From an uncultured Micrococcus sp. (lineage in GTDB: Bacteria; Actinomycetota; Actinomycetes; Actinomycetales; Micrococcaceae), in contig CAMIOJ010000070.1 in the NCBI GenBank assembly GCA_946222435.1, positions 1 to 8,804 on the forward strand: a DNA stretch of 8,804 bases. The letters run 5' to 3'. Positions 1 through 5,204 of the stretch are shown here, in pieces. Position numbers and translations under genes: made by a program. The notes beneath the pieces are model-generated. The model searched no databases. It was not told where the DNA came from and was given only the letters and a program-made list of their open reading frames with translations. Position 1 is the stretch's first letter. Every line of letters starts with the position of its first letter.

Positions 1-50
1 CTACTAGGTATCTCCAGCGGGGCGTCGGTCGGGGCGGCGTGGTCGGTCAT
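1..50 (-). CDS. 5' end of an unidentified gene, cut by the window edge
   Basis: An ATG at 50-48 on the minus strand opens a frame that stays open to the left edge, reading MTDHAAPTDAPLEIPS. AGGAG lies three bases upstream (complement of 54-58), a good but closely spaced ribosome binding site. It follows the nuclease gene on the same strand after 148 bases, so the two could share a transcript. Sixteen residues are too few to identify a family. The last visible codons include ATA and AGT, which are uncommon in such a G+C-rich genome, so the start could be that of an acquired gene or a false one. Confidence 0.4.
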   Translation of the reverse strand, partial: MTDHAAPTDAPLEIPS

Positions 51-179
51 GGTCTCCTGCAGTGATCGTACGGGCGGTCGGCCGGTGTGGAGCGAGGACA
101 TGGGCCCGGGCGGTCTCAGCGTGCCGGGCGATGCGGATCGTGGACGAAGCGACCCACCCTCAGCATGCCACCAGGGCGG

Positions 180-194
180 GCCTGCGGGGCAGGC
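180..194 (-). terminator. weak hairpin just after the nuclease gene
   Basis: A perfect 6-bp inverted repeat (GCCTGC at 180-185, GCAGGC at 189-194) with a 3-base loop lies four bases beyond the nuclease stop codon. There is no T-rich tail on either strand. It could slow or end transcription before the next minus-strand gene, but repeats this short are expected by chance in such DNA. Confidence 0.2.
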
Positions 195-198
195 AGGG

Positions 199-1101
199 TC
201 AGCGTGCGGCGTCCTTCGAGTCTGCCCCGGCCTGTCCCGTCGCGGACGGACGCCGCACCGGCGGCGGACCGATCTCGCGCAGGGCGGGGCCGGCCTCGGC
301 GGCGGCCTCCTGGTGGGTCCAGAGCTGGCGGAGGGCCCAGAACTTGTGCCAGTGCTGCTTCAGCACGGCGGGGTTGGCCTGGTGGACGGCCACCTCGGTC
401 TCGCCGACGGCCACGCCGAGGAGCATCTCGGCGCGGCCGTGGGCCCAGGGCTCCCAGGTGCCGACCTCGGCGTCCACGAGGGACTCCTCGGCCTGCAGCC
501 CGGCCACGAGCTGCATGACCACCTTCGGGTCGAGGGGCTTCACCCGGCCGTCGCGGCCGGTGGTCTTGGTCTTGAAGTCGATCAGGCAGAGGCGGCCGCC
601 GATGCGCGCCACCAGGTCGAGCGTGCCCGCATACCCCACGGACGCGTTCCACACGGTGACCTCGGCGGCCACGGGCTGCACGCCGTAGAGGTCCCACCAC
701 TCGTCGAAGCGGTCGGCGTAGGCCCCCTCTCCGTGCTGGATCAGGGTCTGCCGGCACTCCGCCATGCGGTGCGGCCTCCCGAGGGCGCGCAGGGAGACCT
801 GCTCCGCGTAGTCGTGGACGCGGTCCCCGCGTTCGGCGGCCGCGTCACGGTAGCGGGCGGCCGCGTCGGCGTTCTGCCGGGCGATCTGCCGCAGCTGGGC
901 GGAGGAGCCGAGCGCCTGACCCAGGCGGGTGTCCTTCGTGGCGGCGTCGGCGGCCATCCACCCGACCCAGCCGTCCAGGTCGGCCTTCTCCAGACCGATG
1001 ACGGTGGTGATCGACGGGACCTCCGGGAGCCCGCCGATCCGGCGCGCGTACATGCGGCCGCGCTCGGTGGCGTGGGCGAGGCGTGGCTGGGTCATGGTCA
1101 T
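199..1101 (-). CDS. PD-(D/E)XK nuclease, RecB/Cas4-like phage exonuclease type
   Basis: This is a predicted Mg2+-dependent DNA exonuclease of the PD-(D/E)XK superfamily, probably cytoplasmic, about 300 residues. Visible in order are an N-terminal stretch with PSITTVIG (about residues 29-36, as in phage exonucleases with a PSVTT-like segment), a motif-I-like GDRVHDYAE with His96, then Glu147 in AAEVTVW, Asp162 in YAGTLDLV, the core IDFKTKT with Asp175 and Lys177, and Gln197 in QLVAGL. This set matches the RecB/Cas4 active site with no key residue missing. There is no helicase domain and no four-cysteine Fe-S cluster, so it is neither full RecB nor classical Cas4. I chose the ATG at 1101 (Met at 1095 is equally possible). 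The frame stays open to an ATG at 1263, but that extension is Arg/Gly-rich, lacks family motifs and would cover the tRNA promoter. Its substrate and partners are not visible. Confidence 0.8.
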   Translation of the reverse strand: MTMTQPRLAHATERGRMYARRIGGLPEVPSITTVIGLEKADLDGWVGWMAADAATKDTRLGQALGSSAQLRQIARQNADAAARYRDAAAERGDRVHDYAEQVSLRALGRPHRMAECRQTLIQHGEGAYADRFDEWWDLYGVQPVAAEVTVWNASVGYAGTLDLVARIGGRLCLIDFKTKTTGRDGRVKPLDPKVVMQLVAGLQAEESLVDAEVGTWEPWAHGRAEMLLGVAVGETEVAVHQANPAVLKQHWHKFWALRQLWTHQEAAAEAGPALREIGPPPVRRPSATGQAGADSKDAAR

Positions 1102-1112
1102 CCATTCTGGCA

Positions 1113-1133
1113 GGCGGTCCGCGCCGGACCGCC
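1113..1133. promoter_or_regulatory. perfect inverted repeat upstream of the nuclease start
   Basis: GGCGGTCC (1113-1120) and GGACCGCC (1126-1133) form a perfect 8-bp inverted repeat around a 5-base centre. It ends 11 bases before the nuclease ATG at 1101. If transcribed it would fold next to the translation start, which has no strong Shine-Dalgarno sequence. As DNA it could be an operator. No regulator is encoded beside it, so its role is inferred from position only. Confidence 0.35.
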
Positions 1134-1134
1134 G

Positions 1135-1159
1135 CCATCCACAGGTGAGCCTGTCCACA
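1135..1159 (+). promoter_or_regulatory. pair of DnaA-box-like 9-mers
   Basis: CCATCCACA (1135-1143) matches 7 of 9 bases of the classical DnaA box TTATCCACA. CTGTCCACA (1151-1159) matches 8 of 9 of the actinobacterial form TTGTCCACA. Both point the same way and start 16 bp apart, in the non-coding stretch upstream of the nuclease gene. Two near-matches are far fewer than an oriC would show, so at most this would be a DnaA-responsive control site. Chance is a serious alternative. Confidence 0.25.
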
Positions 1160-1243
1160 TCCCCTGGTCCGCCCGCCCACGGCCCCCTGACCTGGCATGA
1201 CCTCCGACGTCGGCCGCCCGCCTCCGCCTGCCGCCATGCCGAT

Positions 1244-1273
1244 TTGGCATCCACGATTGCCATGGTCTAGAGT
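1244..1273 (+). promoter_or_regulatory. sigma-A-like promoter of the tRNA cluster
   Basis: TTGGCA (1244-1249, 5 of 6 to TTGACA) and TAGAGT (1268-1273, 4 of 6 to TATAAT) are 18 bp apart. They place a transcription start near 1280, about 60 bases before the first tRNA. The segment is noticeably richer in A+T than its surroundings. The -35 hexamer lies inside a 5-bp inverted repeat (ATGCC at 1236-1240, GGCAT at 1246-1250) and a second half-site TGCCA follows at 1258-1262, so a protein might bind there. The assignment rests on hexamers and position only. Confidence 0.5.
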
Positions 1274-1338
1274 TCTTTCTCGTTGGAAAACGCGGCGAGC
1301 GGTTCCGATCGGGGAAGACGATCGCCGCGCTGATCCAT

Positions 1339-1412
1339 GCGGATGTAGCTCAGTTGGCTAGAGCGCCACCTTGCCAAGGTGGAGGTCGCGGGTTCGAATC
1401 CCGTCATCCGCT
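1339..1412 (+). tRNA. tRNA-Gly(GCC), first copy
   Basis: All four arms of the cloverleaf are present. The acceptor stem GCGGATG pairs with CATCCGC, the seven-base anticodon loop TTGCCAA carries GCC at 1373-1375, and the T arm has GGTTCGAATCC. The discriminator base is T, as in bacterial glycine tRNAs. It reads codons GGC and GGU, the main glycine codons in a high-G+C genome. No CCA is encoded (the next bases are CGC), so the CCA-adding enzyme must complete it. It heads the four-gene cluster and is identical over all 74 bases to the copy at 1661-1734. Confidence 0.97.
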
Positions 1413-1431
1413 CGCATGACCTTTCAACCCT

Positions 1432-1502
1432 GGTCGGGTGGCCGAGAGGCGAGGCAGCGGCCTGCAAAGCCGTATACGCGGGTTCGAATCCCGTCCCGAC
1501 CT
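1432..1502 (+). tRNA. tRNA-Cys(GCA)
   Basis: The acceptor stem GGTCGGG pairs with CCCGACC, the anticodon loop holds GCA at 1464-1466, the T arm has GGTTCGAATCC, and the discriminator base is T as expected for cysteine. No CCA is encoded. It lies 19 bases after the first tRNA-Gly in the same orientation and is presumably cut from a shared precursor. Confidence 0.96.
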
Positions 1503-1531
1503 CGCGGCTCCTCCAGAGATGGAAGGACCTG

Positions 1532-1556
1532 CACTCAGCAGTCGCAAGACTGAGTG
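1532..1556 (+). other. hairpin with a GNRA-type tetraloop between tRNA-Cys and tRNA-Val
   Basis: CAGTC (1539-1543) and GACTG (1548-1552) pair around the tetraloop GCAA. CACT (1532-1535) and AGTG (1553-1556) extend the stem past a three-base bulge. A 7-bp alternative (CACTCAG with CTGAGTG) is also possible. It ends one base before the 5' end of tRNA-Val. It could be a processing signal or a pause site, and the sequence alone does not decide. Confidence 0.4.
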
Positions 1557-1557
1557 A

Positions 1558-1629
1558 GCGCGATTGGCGCAGTGGTAGCGCGCTTCCTTGACACGGAAGA
1601 GGTCACTGGTTCGAACCCAGTATCGCGCA
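1558..1629 (+). tRNA. tRNA-Val(GAC)
   Basis: The acceptor stem GCGCGAT pairs with ATCGCGC, the anticodon loop TTGACAC has GAC at 1590-1592, the T arm contains GGTTCGAACCC, and the discriminator base is A as in other valine tRNAs. It decodes GUC and GUU. No CCA is encoded. It is the third gene of the cluster. Confidence 0.96.
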
Positions 1630-1660
1630 CGGACGGCGGTCCTCGAGGCCGACCGTTTCT

Positions 1661-1734
1661 GCGGATGTAGCTCAGTTGGCTAGAGCGCCACCTTGCCAAG
1701 GTGGAGGTCGCGGGTTCGAATCCCGTCATCCGCT
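1661..1734 (+). tRNA. tRNA-Gly(GCC), second identical copy
   Basis: This copy is base-for-base identical to the tRNA-Gly at 1339-1412, with anticodon GCC at 1695-1697. The flanks differ: CCA follows directly (1735-1737), whereas the first copy is followed by CGC. A short inverted repeat with a T-rich end (CGGTC at 1637-1641, GACCG at 1651-1655, then TTTCT) lies just upstream and might partly attenuate read-through. The extra gene probably raises the dose of the main glycine tRNA. Confidence 0.97.
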
Positions 1735-1744
1735 CCATGCACGT

Positions 1745-1779
1745 CTGAGGCCCCGTCGGCACCGCCGGCGGGGCCTCGG
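1745..1779. terminator. strong hairpin ending the tRNA cluster
   Basis: GAGGCCCCG (1747-1755) and CGGC (1757-1760) pair with GCCG (1764-1767) and CGGGGCCTC (1769-1777) around a three-base loop, with one T-G pair in the middle. C1745 with G1779 and T1746 with G1778 can extend it. No T-tract follows. It starts 10 bases after the last tRNA and sits between the plus-strand tRNAs and the minus-strand EcsC-like gene, so it could serve both directions. Confidence 0.75.
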
Positions 1780-1908
1780 CCGTCCCTGGAGCACTCCCCG
1801 CACCGGCGCGCTGTCGGCAGAGATGTGTGTGCGGCCCGGACGCATGTCAGCCGCGCTGCCGGCCACGCGCACGCCAGCGGTCCTCACACAGGGCTCTGCC
1901 GCCGACGT

Positions 1909-2787
1909 TCAGCCGGTCCCCAGCGCCCGGCGCAGCGTCTCGACGTCCGCCATCACCTTGCCGGAGGTGTAGTCCAGGCCCGCCGCCAACTCATGGTTGA
2001 GGATGCGCCCCTGCGCCTGGAGGGCGGAGAAGGCCGCTCCCCCAGCGCCGATGGCCCCGAGCAGGGGCACGGCGCGCAGCGCGCCCCGGCGCAGCACGGT
2101 GGAGCCCATCCGCGAGGCGAAGCGGGCCAGGACGCGGTGGGCGATCGGCCCGGCGAAGGAGCGGCGCAGCAGGTCCGCCGGAAGTCCGGCGCCGGCAGCA
2201 CCGGTAGCCCCGGACCGGCCGGCGGAGCGGTCACCGTCGTCCCCATAGCCCACGGGGCGGCCGTCGCGCTCGAGCCGAGGTCCGGTGAGCCGGACCGCGG
2301 CGGCGGCGCCCTCCACCTCCAGGAGGGTGCCGAACAGCAGGAGGAGCTGTTCGAGCCCGGCCTCGGAGACCGGGCCGCCCTCGTGGTCCCCGGCCGAGAG
2401 CCGATGCCCGTAGAGGTAGGCGAGCTCCTGGGACAGGCGCAGGCCGAAGGCCAGCTGCTGCATCACGTCCGCGCCGGCGCCGGCGGTCATCGCGATCGGC
2501 CCGCCCGGCAGCGCGGCGGCCGCCGCCGCCGAGGAGGACCACGCCGTCAGCTGCAGGACCCGGCGCAGGCCCAGCGAGCGCAGCTCCGGCTCGGTGAGCA
2601 CGGCGATCAGGCCCGCGGACAGGACGCGGCGGCGTGCGCCGTCGTCGGGACACAGGCCGGAGGCCTGCTTCAGCAGGAAGCGCTCCCGATCCACCCGGAC
2701 GCCCGGGATGCCCAGGGCACGGCGGACGGCCGACTCCACCGCGGACGGCCCCGGCGCACCGGGCTCGGAGACGGAGCCGCCGGTCAT
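1909..2787 (-). CDS. EcsC-like protein of unknown function
   Basis: The 292-residue protein is Ala/Gly/Leu-rich and resembles the EcsC family. The central block AALPGGPIAM (about residues 91-100), followed by a helix ending in AYLYG (123-127), and the C-terminal PLLGAIGAGGAAFSALQAQG (241-260) are the EcsC-like features. No catalytic residues are known for this family and its role is unclear. Hydrophobic stretches at about 83-105 and 236-256 may touch the membrane; no signal peptide is seen. Residues 178-205 form a Gly/Asp/Ala-rich linker. The ATG at 2787 has a G-rich tract (GGAGGCGGGGA) upstream, partly at long spacing. The gene begins 46 bases after zapE on the same strand and is probably co-transcribed with it. 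Family assignment is from visual recall of the pattern and is tentative. Confidence 0.6.
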   Translation of the reverse strand: MTGGSVSEPGAPGPSAVESAVRRALGIPGVRVDRERFLLKQASGLCPDDGARRRVLSAGLIAVLTEPELRSLGLRRVLQLTAWSSSAAAAAALPGGPIAMTAGAGADVMQQLAFGLRLSQELAYLYGHRLSAGDHEGGPVSEAGLEQLLLLFGTLLEVEGAAAAVRLTGPRLERDGRPVGYGDDGDRSAGRSGATGAAGAGLPADLLRRSFAGPIAHRVLARFASRMGSTVLRRGALRAVPLLGAIGAGGAAFSALQAQGRILNHELAAGLDYTSGKVMADVETLRRALGTG

Positions 2788-2833
2788 GCCGGTCCCCGCC
2801 TCCAGGCGGCGGTGCCGCCCTGCCGCCGGTCCC

Positions 2834-3904
2834 TCACTTCTCCTCGGCGATGCCCAGCTGCCCCTCGCGCACCAGCGCGGTCATGCGGGACACCGTGCGG
2901 AAGTACTTCTTCATGTAGCCGCCGTGCATCATCTCGTGCGTGAAGAGCTCGTCGAAGGCGGTGCCGGAGGCCACCACCGGGACGTCCTTGTCATAGAGAC
3001 GGTCCGCGAACACCACGAAGCGCAGGGCCGTGGACTGCTCGGTGATGGTCTCCACGTTGTGCAGCGCGATGACGTCCACGTCCTTGACCAGCTCGCGGTA
3101 GCGCGAGGGGTGGACGCGGGAGAGCATGGCGGTCAGGTCCGCGAACTCGTCCTCGGCCACCACGGCGGCGTCCGGGAAGTTCTCCGCCACCGTGTCCATG
3201 ACCTCGGAGTCGGCGAGCGGGGCCGGGGCCTCGGACAGGCCGCGGTGGCGGTAGTCCTCGCCGTCCACGCGGATCACGTCGAACTGGTCCGCGAGCACCT
3301 GGATCTCGCGCTTGAAGTCCTGCGCGGCGAAGCGGCCCTCGCCGAGGGCGCCTGGCAGCGTGTTGGAGGTCGCCACGAGGCGCACGCCGGCGTCCGCCAG
3401 CTCGCGCATGAGGCGGGACATCAGGACGGTGTCGCCCGGGTCGTCCAGCTCGAACTCGTCGATGCAGACCAGGGTGTACTCCTTGAGCACGTCCACGGCC
3501 TTGCGGAAGGACAGGGCGCCCACCAGGTTCGTGTACTCCACGAAGGTGCCGAACGCCTTCGGCCCCGGGGCGGCGTGCCAGGTGGAGGCGAGCAGGTGGG
3601 TCTTGCCCACGCCGAAGCCGCCGTCCAGGTAGATCCCGGCCGGCTGGGCCGGACCCTTCTTTCGTCCGCCGCCGAACAGGCCGCCGAGGAACCCTCCGCC
3701 GCCGGCGCCGCCGCGGGCGCCGCCGATGGAGGCGGCGAAGTCCCTGAGGCGCTGCACGGCCTCGGCCTGCGAGGGGTGCGCCGGGTCCGGGATGTAGGTG
3801 TCGAAGGACACTTCGCCGAAGCGGTAGGACGGGTGGAAGCCGGCGAGCAGCTCGTCCGCGGAGACCTGCGGGGAGCGCTCGGACAGGTGGACGGTCTGGG
3901 CCAC
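2834..3904 (-). CDS. zapE: ZapE / AFG1-like ATPase
   Basis: This is a 356-residue P-loop ATPase of the AFG1/ZapE family. In E. coli ZapE associates with the division ring; the eukaryotic relative AFG1/LACE1 acts in mitochondrial protein quality control. The order is an N-terminal segment with YRFGEVSFDTY (27-37), Walker A GGFGVGKT with Lys101, Walker B VCIDEFEL with Asp149-Glu150, sensor-1-like ATSN (178-181), and the C-terminal family signature around FADRLYDKDVPVVASG (299-314). It is cytoplasmic and of usual length. A Gly-rich insert (61-80) precedes the nucleotide-binding core. The start is GTG at 3904 with CGGAG six bases upstream. A TAGAGT hexamer on the minus strand (complement of 3943-3948) could be a -10 box, but no good -35 is seen. 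It is divergent from sseA and followed by the EcsC-like gene. Confidence 0.92.
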   Translation of the reverse strand: MAQTVHLSERSPQVSADELLAGFHPSYRFGEVSFDTYIPDPAHPSQAEAVQRLRDFAASIGGARGGAGGGGFLGGLFGGGRKKGPAQPAGIYLDGGFGVGKTHLLASTWHAAPGPKAFGTFVEYTNLVGALSFRKAVDVLKEYTLVCIDEFELDDPGDTVLMSRLMRELADAGVRLVATSNTLPGALGEGRFAAQDFKREIQVLADQFDVIRVDGEDYRHRGLSEAPAPLADSEVMDTVAENFPDAAVVAEDEFADLTAMLSRVHPSRYRELVKDVDVIALHNVETITEQSTALRFVVFADRLYDKDVPVVASGTAFDELFTHEMMHGGYMKKYFRTVSRMTALVREGQLGIAEEK

Positions 3905-4003
3905 GGCGGACTCCGTTTCCTTCGACGTGCGGGTACCGGTTCACTCTACCGCCCGCGGCCCGCCTCGGGACCGGGACGCATGACGGTTTAGGACAGCCTC
4001 CCT

Positions 4004-4029
4004 ATTACGTGCACCGCGCCTGGCGTAAT
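4004..4029. promoter_or_regulatory. inverted repeat upstream of sseA
   Basis: ATTACG (4004-4009) and CGTAAT (4024-4029) are perfect inverted half-sites whose equivalent positions are 20 bp apart, about two helical turns. They are A+T-rich islands in the G+C-rich zapE-sseA intergenic region, about 100 bases before the sseA start. The right half overlaps TAATCT (4026-4031), a possible weak -10. This looks like a dimeric repressor or activator site, but the regulator is unknown. Confidence 0.4.
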
Positions 4030-4128
4030 CTGACGCTCGAGGGCCCGGAGGCCCGCCGCGGCGCCCGTGCCGCGGCACTCCCGCGGGTCCGCCGCACAGA
4101 CCCCCACCGGAAGGAAGAGGTGCTGCAG

Positions 4129-5022
4129 ATGGCCGAGACCACCACCGAGTTCGCCGAGTACGCCCACCCCGAGAAGCTCGTCTCCACCGACTGGGTCGCC
4201 GAGCACATCGGCGACGAGGACGTCGTGGTCCTCGAGTCCAACGAGGACACCCTGCTCTACTCCACCGGCCACATCCCCGGCGCCGTGAAGATCGACTGGC
4301 ACACCGAGCTGAACGACCCGGTGACCCGTGACTTCGTGGGGCCGGAGGACTTCGCGGCCCTGCTGGGCTCCAAGGGCATCGGCCCGGACACCACGGTCGT
4401 GTTCTACGGGGACAAGTCCAACTGGTGGGCCGCCTACGCGCTCTGGGTGTTCACCCTCTACGGCCACAGGGACACCCGCCTGATGAACGGTGGCCGGGAC
4501 AAGTGGATCGCCGAGGGACGGGAGACCACCCGCGAGGTCCCGTCCGTGACCCCGGTGGACTACCCCGTGTCCCAGCGCGACGACACCACCGAGCGCGCCG
4601 CTCGCGAGGACGTCCTGTCCGCCCTGGGCTCCACCCCGCTGATCGACGTGCGCTCCCCGCAGGAGTACACCGGCGAGACCACCCACATGGAGGGCTACCC
4701 GCAGGAGGGCACCCTCCGCGGTGGCCACATTCCGACCGCCGCCTCCGTACCGTGGGCCAAGGCCGCCAACGAGGACGGCACCTTCAAGTCCCGCGCCGAG
4801 CTGGAGGCCATCTACCGCGACGAGGCCGGCCTGGGCGAGACCGACAGGGTGATCGCCTACTGCCGCATCGGTGAGCGCTCCTCCCACACCTGGTTCGTGC
4901 TCAAGCACCTGCTCGGCTACGAGAACGTCCGCAACTACGACGGCTCCTGGACCGAGTGGGGCAACGCCGTGCGCGTGCCGATCGTCATGGGCGACCAGCC
5001 CGGTGAGGCGCCGCAGCGCTGA
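4129..5022 (+). CDS. sseA: thiosulfate sulfurtransferase, two-domain rhodanese
   Basis: This enzyme transfers sulfane sulfur from a donor such as thiosulfate to an acceptor through a cysteine persulfide, in the cytoplasm. The 297 residues form two rhodanese domains. The N-terminal inactive one contains GHIPGAVKIDWHTELNDPV (47-65). The catalytic one contains LIDVRSPQEY (171-180), GGHIPTAASVPW (198-209) and the active-site loop YCRIGERSSHTW with Cys245. It closely resembles mycobacterial CysA2/SseA-type enzymes along its whole length. ATG 4129 is chosen because AAGGAAGAGG (4111-4120) lies eight bases upstream; the frame is open to a GTG at 4009 but that stretch has no family similarity. The next gene is sufE, as in M. 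tuberculosis Rv3283-Rv3284, which supports the symbol sseA over other rhodaneses. Two hairpins after the stop suggest it is transcribed separately here. Confidence 0.93.
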   Translation: MAETTTEFAEYAHPEKLVSTDWVAEHIGDEDVVVLESNEDTLLYSTGHIPGAVKIDWHTELNDPVTRDFVGPEDFAALLGSKGIGPDTTVVFYGDKSNWWAAYALWVFTLYGHRDTRLMNGGRDKWIAEGRETTREVPSVTPVDYPVSQRDDTTERAAREDVLSALGSTPLIDVRSPQEYTGETTHMEGYPQEGTLRGGHIPTAASVPWAKAANEDGTFKSRAELEAIYRDEAGLGETDRVIAYCRIGERSSHTWFVLKHLLGYENVRNYDGSWTEWGNAVRVPIVMGDQPGEAPQR

Positions 5023-5029
5023 CCTGAGG

Positions 5030-5060
5030 CCTCCGGGACCGGGCCTGCCCGGCCCGGAGG
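5030..5060 (+). terminator. first hairpin after sseA
   Basis: CCTCCGGG (5030-5037) pairs with CCCGGAGG (5053-5060), and CCGGGC (5039-5044) with GCCCGG (5047-5052), leaving one bulged A and a very tight loop. The stem of about 13-14 bp begins seven bases after the sseA stop codon. There is no T-tract, so it would be a U-less terminator or an mRNA 3'-end stabiliser. Confidence 0.6.
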
Positions 5061-5074
5061 GCTGGAAAGCTTCC

Positions 5075-5120
5075 CGACGACGGGCTGTCACCTACCGCGG
5101 TAGGTGACAGCCCGTCGTCG
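5075..5120. terminator. perfect 46-bp palindrome, likely strong terminator of sseA
   Basis: Every base from 5075 to 5097 is complementary to its partner from 5120 back to 5098, a 23+23 bp palindrome with no spacer centred on CCGCGG. As RNA it gives a stem of about 21 bp with a CGCG loop. It lies 52 bases after sseA and 84 before sufE and no T-tract follows. Termination is the simplest reading. The inner CACCTACC/GGTAGGTG could also be a protein-binding site. Confidence 0.65.
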
Positions 5121-5167
5121 TGCACCACGGCGAGGGGGGGCGACCGGTTCGGCCGCGGTGAACAGCC

Positions 5168-5196
5168 CGACGGGGCGGGCATGCGCGTCCTAGGAT
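5168..5196 (+). promoter_or_regulatory. promoter of sufE, apparently leaderless
   Basis: TAGGAT (5191-5196) fits a -10 box, with a weak -35 CGACGG (5168-5173) 17 bp upstream. A start six to eight bases after the -10 would fall at 5203-5205, where the sufE ATG begins at 5205. This -10-to-ATG spacing is the usual sign of leaderless mRNAs in actinobacteria. A partial Shine-Dalgarno reading of GGTGAG upstream of the ATG is the alternative. Confidence 0.45.
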
Positions 5197-5204
5197 GGTG
5201 AGCC

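Noticed and set aside
1135..1159. A replication origin upstream of the nuclease
   Set aside because: Only two imperfect DnaA-like boxes, no A+T-rich unwinding region and no dnaA, dnaN or rep gene nearby.
49..1200. 383-residue plus-strand ORF opposite the nuclease
   Set aside because: It is antisense to a gene with a complete active site and shows no recognisable domain.
1267..1467. Minus-strand ORF containing MTGFEPATSTLARWRSSQL, and its twin at 1535-1762
   Set aside because: Both are translations antisense to the two tRNA-Gly genes; this peptide is a familiar spurious tRNA-derived prediction in databases.
1339..1734. tRNA-Gly copies as attL/attR of an integrated element
   Set aside because: Only tRNA-Cys and tRNA-Val lie between the copies, the whole tRNA is repeated rather than a 3' fragment, and there is no integrase in the window.
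1693..2943. 416-residue plus-strand ORF across tRNA-Gly and the EcsC-like gene
   Set aside because: It begins inside a tRNA, runs antisense to a better gene and is a low-complexity Arg/Ala/Gly/Gln frame.
2594..3991. 465-residue plus-strand ORF opposite zapE
   Set aside because: It lies antisense to an intact zapE and has only the His/Val/Gly-rich bias of a high-G+C shadow frame.
3988..5091. 367-residue minus-strand ORF opposite sseA
   Set aside because: Shadow of a clearly recognised sulfurtransferase; composition dominated by Gly, Val and Leu.
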